NCBI RefSeq assembly: GCF_000763315.1
Contig: NZ_JPST01000018.1
Coordinates: 1 to 42,998, forward strand
Source of the DNA: Thermoactinomyces daqus
GTDB lineage: Bacteria > Bacillota > Bacilli > Thermoactinomycetales > Thermoactinomycetaceae
Reading direction: 5' to 3'
Length of the DNA: 42,998 bases
Shown here: positions 39,391 through 42,998 of the stretch, one piece after another
How positions within the stretch are numbered: the first letter of the stretch is position 1
Layout of the letters: each line of letters starts with the position of its first letter
Notes under the pieces: model-generated
What the model was told of the DNA's origin: nothing
The model's database searches: none
Seen by the model: only the letters and a program-made list of their open reading frames with translations
Translations under genes and position numbers: made by a program

Positions 39391-40821
39391 TTAGGTGTTT
39401 GGCGGATCACCTGCAGAACGACGTTTATTGATTTCGAATTCGTTTAGCATGAGCACTTCACCCCCTTTGTTAAATGTTTCTGCATACGAATAAAAGAAGT
39501 CAAGCGCATAATTTTTAAAGGTGGGGTCTCCAATTTCACGTAGGAAACTTGCTGTAATGAGAAGAAGCTCGTTTTTTTGGTCTGTAAAAGCGTGCTGTTT
39601 GGCTAGTTTTAATGCTTCATTGAGATAATCAAGTGCTTTATCATGTTTGTTAATGCTAATATTGCATTTTCCTAAGCCCATAAGAGCTTGTATTTCAAGA
39701 AAAACATCATTTGTTTTTCTACTATATTTCAAGGATTCTAGAAATTCCTTTTCAGATAGTTTAATGTCCCCTTGTTTATAGTACAACTTTCCTAGCTGTG
39801 AGTAAACGTAAGCTAATAGATATTCCTTAGTAATTTTCTTCTTTAATTTTAATGCTGTTGTAAAACAACATTCAGCCATACTTAATTTGCTCATTTCAAT
39901 ATAAATACTTCCCAGCGTTGTCCATAATTCCAGAGAACGTTCATACATCTTATCGATCCGGGCCAGTTCAATGCCTTTAAGCGCATAATTGATGGCTTGG
40001 GGAAACCTTTTGCTTTTAAATAACAGTTTTGCTTGCATTTCATACATATTTAATGCAGATTCTTTACTTTCGCTTATATAAAGATTCGTTGTACTGGATG
40101 AATGATTGTTTATTGAAAGTTCGTCAAGTATTGCTTGTGCATCACCAAGGCGGTTTAATTTTTCAAGATAGATCACTTTACTGATAAGAATTAAATGTTT
40201 ACAATATTTTCTCTCCCCATTTTCAATAAAATATTTTTCTGCTTCCTCAGTATATCGAAGCGCCTGATTAAAGTTATTCTGGACGTACTCTATTGTACTT
40301 AAGTCTTGATAACAAGCACTTTTTAAATTCGTGTATTTCATTTCAGGAAATTGTCGGTCGATTAAATGAATTGCATTAAAAAAATGGTTATACGATTTCT
40401 TCCAATTCTTCTTTTTGAAATAACACTTACCTTTGAGATACTCAATAATAGCATGATATGCATGTTTTTGTGGGATAGGGAACTCTCTTAAATGATCTAA
40501 CCCTTCTTCGCAGTTTGCTAAGTCAATAATATTTTCTATAGAAATCAATTTTAATTTCAATTCTTCCATTAAGCTGTTTTCTTGATTTTTTTGTTCCTTT
40601 TCCTTCTCGTGTATGTAAAATTCAGAAATATTCTCTTTCAAACCTAATTTTTTCAATACGTATTTCATTTTATCCTCACTAACCTGTCCTTTTCCGCTTT
40701 CTATATTGCTTAGTACCGTCTGAGATAAAAAAGAATCTACCAGATCACTTTGGCGTAAGTCTTTTGATTTCCTTACTTGACGAATAAACTTTCCGAACTC
40801 GATTCTATCCACTCTATTCAT
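39391..40821 (-). CDS. HTH-TPR regulator of the RRNPP (NprR/Rap-like) type
   Basis: A 476-residue regulator expected to respond to a small peptide signal. Residues 1-65 are an XRE helix-turn-helix (FGKFIRQVRKSKDLRQSDLV, then SQTVLSNIESGKGQVSEDKM). From about 110 on, TPR helices follow (AYHAIIEYLKGKCYFKKKNW, FPQAINYALKGIELARIDKM, YSQLGKLYYKQGDIKLSEKE, LMGLGKCNISINKHDKALDY). The last residues, RRSAGDPPNT, extend beyond the TPR domain. Phages use such proteins (AimR) for lysis-lysogeny communication and hosts use them in competence or sporulation. No clear pheromone gene follows. Its AT-rich DNA differs from the phage late genes. Confidence 0.8.
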   Translation of the reverse strand: MNRVDRIEFGKFIRQVRKSKDLRQSDLVDSFLSQTVLSNIESGKGQVSEDKMKYVLKKLGLKENISEFYIHEKEKEQKNQENSLMEELKLKLISIENIIDLANCEEGLDHLREFPIPQKHAYHAIIEYLKGKCYFKKKNWKKSYNHFFNAIHLIDRQFPEMKYTNLKSACYQDLSTIEYVQNNFNQALRYTEEAEKYFIENGERKYCKHLILISKVIYLEKLNRLGDAQAILDELSINNHSSSTTNLYISESKESALNMYEMQAKLLFKSKRFPQAINYALKGIELARIDKMYERSLELWTTLGSIYIEMSKLSMAECCFTTALKLKKKITKEYLLAYVYSQLGKLYYKQGDIKLSEKEFLESLKYSRKTNDVFLEIQALMGLGKCNISINKHDKALDYLNEALKLAKQHAFTDQKNELLLITASFLREIGDPTFKNYALDFFYSYAETFNKGGEVLMLNEFEINKRRSAGDPPNT

Positions 40822-41077
40822 TGAACATGGGCCTCCTAAAAAATTTTTTATTATTACCCGGTGGAAAAATCAGAACTTTGCTGTCGGTTTACTGAATATA
40901 TCGCCTATTTCGGGTGAGTGATGACCAAAATTTTTGTATTAAACCGTTATTTGGCGAATATTTTGCTTGGTTGGAGTATAACTTCAGAAATTTGCAATAA
41001 TTTTTCTGAATATTATATAATACAAACAACAAGTTTGGCAATATTTCTATACAAATGATTTTGGAAGGAGGAGAGCA
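40822..41077. promoter_or_regulatory. Divergent promoter region
   Basis: A sigma-A promoter for the rightward cluster is clear: TTGCAA (40992-40997), 18 bp, TATAAT (41016-41021). An AGGAGG-type site lies next to the 41078 ATG. The other side must hold the promoter of the minus-strand TPR regulator, probably near the AT-rich 40835-40870. Otherwise nothing is recognised. Confidence 0.6.
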
Positions 41078-41374
41078 ATGTTGAAGCTTCAAGTCGAAGG
41101 TAAAGCACATCAAGTTGAGCCATTTCTCTATGACCTAAGGCAACGACCGCAAATCGCCCTTCATCAGGAACACGTCAAAGAAGTGTCTGATGACAATCAG
41201 ATTTGTGTCACTTGTGAAGTCGATTTGCAACCATCACGCCGGCTAAAGATTGTTCATCTTAGAACTCAAGACGGTGGGGAAATTCGGATGCCCTTGCTGG
41301 ATGTCATTCATGCAGAGATAGAGGAAGGGAAGACAATTCTTGCGGGTAAGGCATTTGACATTTTTTCTGGATAA
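41078..41374 (+). CDS. Small protein, paralogue of the 41778 product
   Basis: A 98-residue protein with a strong GGAAGGAGGAG site. LKLQVEGKAHQVEPFLYDL aligns with LRLTVEGPEEKVRAFLKEF of the 41778 product, and VHLRTQDGGEIRMPLLDVIH with VTFQTKDGKYLNFNLLSGYV. The pattern is alternating strands with one helix. No known family. First gene of the cluster controlled by the promoter at 40992. Confidence 0.65.
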   Translation: MLKLQVEGKAHQVEPFLYDLRQRPQIALHQEHVKEVSDDNQICVTCEVDLQPSRRLKIVHLRTQDGGEIRMPLLDVIHAEIEEGKTILAGKAFDIFSG

Positions 41375-41375
41375 A

Positions 41376-41400
41376 AAAAGAGCCAAAAAAATGGCTCAGA
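41376..41400 (-). terminator. Short stem oriented for the minus strand
   Basis: GAGCCA and TGGCTC enclose seven A residues; on the minus strand TTTTTTT follows the stem. On the plus strand it could only pause transcription. Confidence 0.4.
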
Positions 41401-41470
41401 CAACTTAAGCTATTAGCCCCATTATAACATGGATGGGAGATGGAGGGAATGGATTGAAGGGGTTCCCTAA

Positions 41471-41677
41471 ATGAAGAAGGAAAGAATCCTCTACTGGTGG
41501 GATGAGTCGGAACAGGCACTCATTGTCATTTGTCCTTCCATAAATAGACGAAAAAGGATTAAAAATCCGGGAAAGATCGAACGTTTTTTGCAAGTGCATC
41601 AGGTCGCATTGGAAGAGTGCAAGGGAGTTCGTTGGGATTTTGATCATCTGGGGCTGTTCAGGAAATTCTGGTGGTAG
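41471..41677 (+). CDS. Small basic protein
   Basis: A 68-residue product (MKKERILYWWDESEQALIVI, KRIKNPGKIERFLQVHQVAL) rich in basic and aromatic residues. The putative binding site GAAGGGG lies in the loop of a GGGAA/TTCCC hairpin (about 41446-41468) just before the ATG. Function unknown. Confidence 0.5.
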   Translation: MKKERILYWWDESEQALIVICPSINRRKRIKNPGKIERFLQVHQVALEECKGVRWDFDHLGLFRKFWW

Positions 41678-41728
41678 GAAAAACGGATTGTAAAGACGGG
41701 TAAGCGGTAAACACATCACAAAAGGCTT

Positions 41729-41757
41729 GGATACTCGGATCAAAATGCCGGGTATCC
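41729..41757 (+). other. Stem-loop upstream of the 41778 gene
   Basis: GGATACTCGG pairs with CCGGGTATCC (one G-T) around an ATCAAAATG loop. It sits about 20 bases ahead of the AAAGGGTG binding site, an arrangement similar to the leaders of the accessory block. Confidence 0.45.
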
Positions 41758-41777
41758 AGCTGTTAAAGGGTGTTCAG

Positions 41778-42095
41778 ATGGTGTTGCGATTAACGGTAGA
41801 GGGACCGGAAGAGAAAGTGAGAGCTTTTTTGAAGGAGTTCTCCATCCTTCCGCAACATAAAGTATTGGCTACATCAGTACCTTACGAAGATGATGAATTG
41901 GCAAAAGGTGAGGTGCAGATTCTTTGCCATTTCAGGCATTTCCCGCTGAGCGAGATCAATGAACCGATTTCCGTTACGTTTCAAACCAAAGATGGGAAGT
42001 ATTTAAACTTTAATTTGCTGAGTGGGTACGTTATTCGGGATGGAGATACGATTTCAGTAACGGGAAGGGCTGTATCTGGGCTGTTGAAGGAGTAG
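41778..42095 (+). CDS. Small protein, paralogue of the 41078 product
   Basis: A 105-residue protein. I start it at the ATG at 41778 behind AAAGGGTGTTCAG instead of a TTG at 41727 inside the hairpin. The fold pattern is like the 41078 product; the two share the VEG...V..FL start and the T.DG. middle. Duplicate genes of this kind suggest diversification of a binding function. No family recognised. Confidence 0.65.
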   Translation: MVLRLTVEGPEEKVRAFLKEFSILPQHKVLATSVPYEDDELAKGEVQILCHFRHFPLSEINEPISVTFQTKDGKYLNFNLLSGYVIRDGDTISVTGRAVSGLLKE

Positions 42096-42157
42096 CAACC
42101 ATTGGTTCATAACAAAAAACGTGGTTATTAGCGCTTACGTACTAGGAGGTAACACTC

Positions 42158-42430
42158 GTGATGGTTGGCTTAGGTGTGATTGGGGTTTTATGTGCTCTAG
42201 GGAAAATTATTTTCTTACTAAGGAAAAGTAAAGATCGTCTTTTATATGAAATCGCTGATAAAACCTCATTTTTTGATTATTTTTTAATCTCGACCGCAGT
42301 TCTGATTTTTTTATTTGACATGGACGCCGTCATTCAGTTTCTTCTCCTTGATATTTTTCTCCTTGTTGGGATTGTAAATACAATCATGACCTTTTACTAT
42401 GCCAGAAAAATAATGAAAAGGGTTCGATAA
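42158..42430 (+). CDS. Small membrane protein
   Basis: A 90-residue protein with three hydrophobic segments (VGLGVIGVLCALGKIIFLL, FFDYFLISTAVLIFLFDMD, FLLLDIFLLVGIVNTIMTFY) and basic loops. The GTG/ATG start follows AGGAGGTAACACTC. No family recognised. Confidence 0.6.
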   Translation: MMVGLGVIGVLCALGKIIFLLRKSKDRLLYEIADKTSFFDYFLISTAVLIFLFDMDAVIQFLLLDIFLLVGIVNTIMTFYYARKIMKRVR

Positions 42431-42468
42431 CATGATCAAGCAAAACAGAAGATGAGTGGTTACTTGAG

Positions 42469-42717
42469 ATGAGTCAGCGATTTCCGAATTTGAGAAAAGC
42501 GACCTTTGAATGTCCACAGTGCGGTCACGTTCAGTCAATAGAGGATTTTCTTAATCTCAATCTCGATGCAACCAGAGCTTTTAAGGACTGTCTGGGACGA
42601 TATGTAATCAATTTCGGTTGTGAGTTTACAGTAGATAACGGAGCATGTTTATTAGATAATGTTCGGATAGTGGTGGATCGAAAAGGCAATGAATTTAAGG
42701 TGTTTAATTTTATCTAG
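42469..42717 (+). CDS. Small zinc-ribbon protein
   Basis: An 82-residue protein. The CPQCGHVQS knuckle near residue 15 is followed by helices (DFLNLNLDATRAFKDCLGRY) and a strand end (NGACLLDNVRIVVDRKGNEF). Only one CxxC is evident; other Cys (FGC, DNGAC) may complete the site. The ATG has a weak binding site. Function unknown. Confidence 0.5.
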   Translation: MSQRFPNLRKATFECPQCGHVQSIEDFLNLNLDATRAFKDCLGRYVINFGCEFTVDNGACLLDNVRIVVDRKGNEFKVFNFI

Positions 42718-42775
42718 CATTTACAGAAATTTAATTCTATTCGCAGGGAACGGCTAGTAAAGAAGAGAAATAATA

Positions 42776-42807
42776 TATAGGAACATGCGTTTCTGTATGT
42801 TCCTATA
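42776..42807. terminator. Perfect inverted repeat, possible terminator
   Basis: TATAGGAACAT (42776-42786) and ATGTTCCTATA (42797-42807) form an 11-bp perfect stem. No proper T run follows on either strand, so its role as a terminator is only probable. Confidence 0.45.
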
Positions 42808-42876
42808 CTCTATCCCAGTAAAAATTCTTTTTCTTTCGTTATGTCTCCATAAAAGAGCAGAGATAGGAGAGTATTC

Positions 42877-42998
42877 ATGTTGACTTTGATCCGAAAAAAA
42901 ACCATGACATTATTGTTTAAAATCAATTATGAGGCATATCTAAAATTTTTATACAAATGGTACACGGGCTATACTCTCTTAATGAACCCCAAAAGTCC
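42877..42998 (+). CDS. Partial gene at the window edge
   Basis: An ATG at 42877 behind ATAGGAGAG begins an open frame that runs off the window (LIRKKTMTLLFKINYEAYLK, FLYKWYTGYTLLM). The first 40 residues do not identify a family. Confidence 0.35.
   Translation, partial: MLTLIRKKTMTLLFKINYEAYLKFLYKWYTGYTLLMNPKS

Overview
The window looks like Bacillota DNA, most likely from the Bacillales (possibly a thermoactinomycete-like sporeformer). The reasons are strong GGAGG-type ribosome binding sites, frequent TTG and GTG starts, a NucB-type nuclease, and a phage of SPP1/PBSX-like gene content. The genus is inference only.

Left flank (1-5.7 kb): a + strand group IIC intron 3' end abuts the stop codon of a minus-strand nucB-like nuclease gene. 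That gene is itself split by an ORF-less group II intron. Next come a protein with a HEPN-like Rx4H motif and a zinc ribbon (1749-2819), a secreted polymorphic toxin with a C-terminal WHH nuclease domain (3102-4889), and its probable immunity gene (4923-5438).

Prophage (about 5.74 kb to at least 39.3 kb): the left junction is the 3' part of a tRNA gene next to a tyrosine integrase. The minus-strand lysogeny arm holds the integrase, a zinc-finger protein, an ImmA-like protein and a CI-like repressor. The rightward early region holds a Cro-like protein, an excisionase-like protein, ERF annealase, Gam nuclease inhibitor, an initiator gene with six tandem 12-bp iterons, DnaB helicase and an ArpU/RinA-like late activator. 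An accessory block follows (15.7-18.9 kb) with two copies of a 63-nt structured element, two copies of a late-promoter-like sequence, paralogous small proteins, DUF3846 and DUF488. Then come a large putative DNA-modification/antirestriction protein with a Mom-like half and a ParB-like protein, followed by the packaging, head, tail and lysis genes of a siphovirus: terS, terL, portal fused to a minor head domain, protease/scaffold, decoration, major capsid, connectors, tail tube, chaperone with a -1 frameshift, tape measure, Dit, ReqiPepy6 Gp37-like, fibre, holin and amidase.

The tape measure gene and two small accessory genes carry single-base frameshifts, so the prophage may be decaying or the assembly may have indels.

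Right flank (39.3-43 kb): a minus-strand HTH-TPR regulator of the RRNPP type, then a rightward cluster of small genes that includes two paralogues, a membrane protein and a zinc-ribbon protein. No right copy of the tRNA att sequence is visible, so the prophage end probably lies outside the window or in a tandem array.
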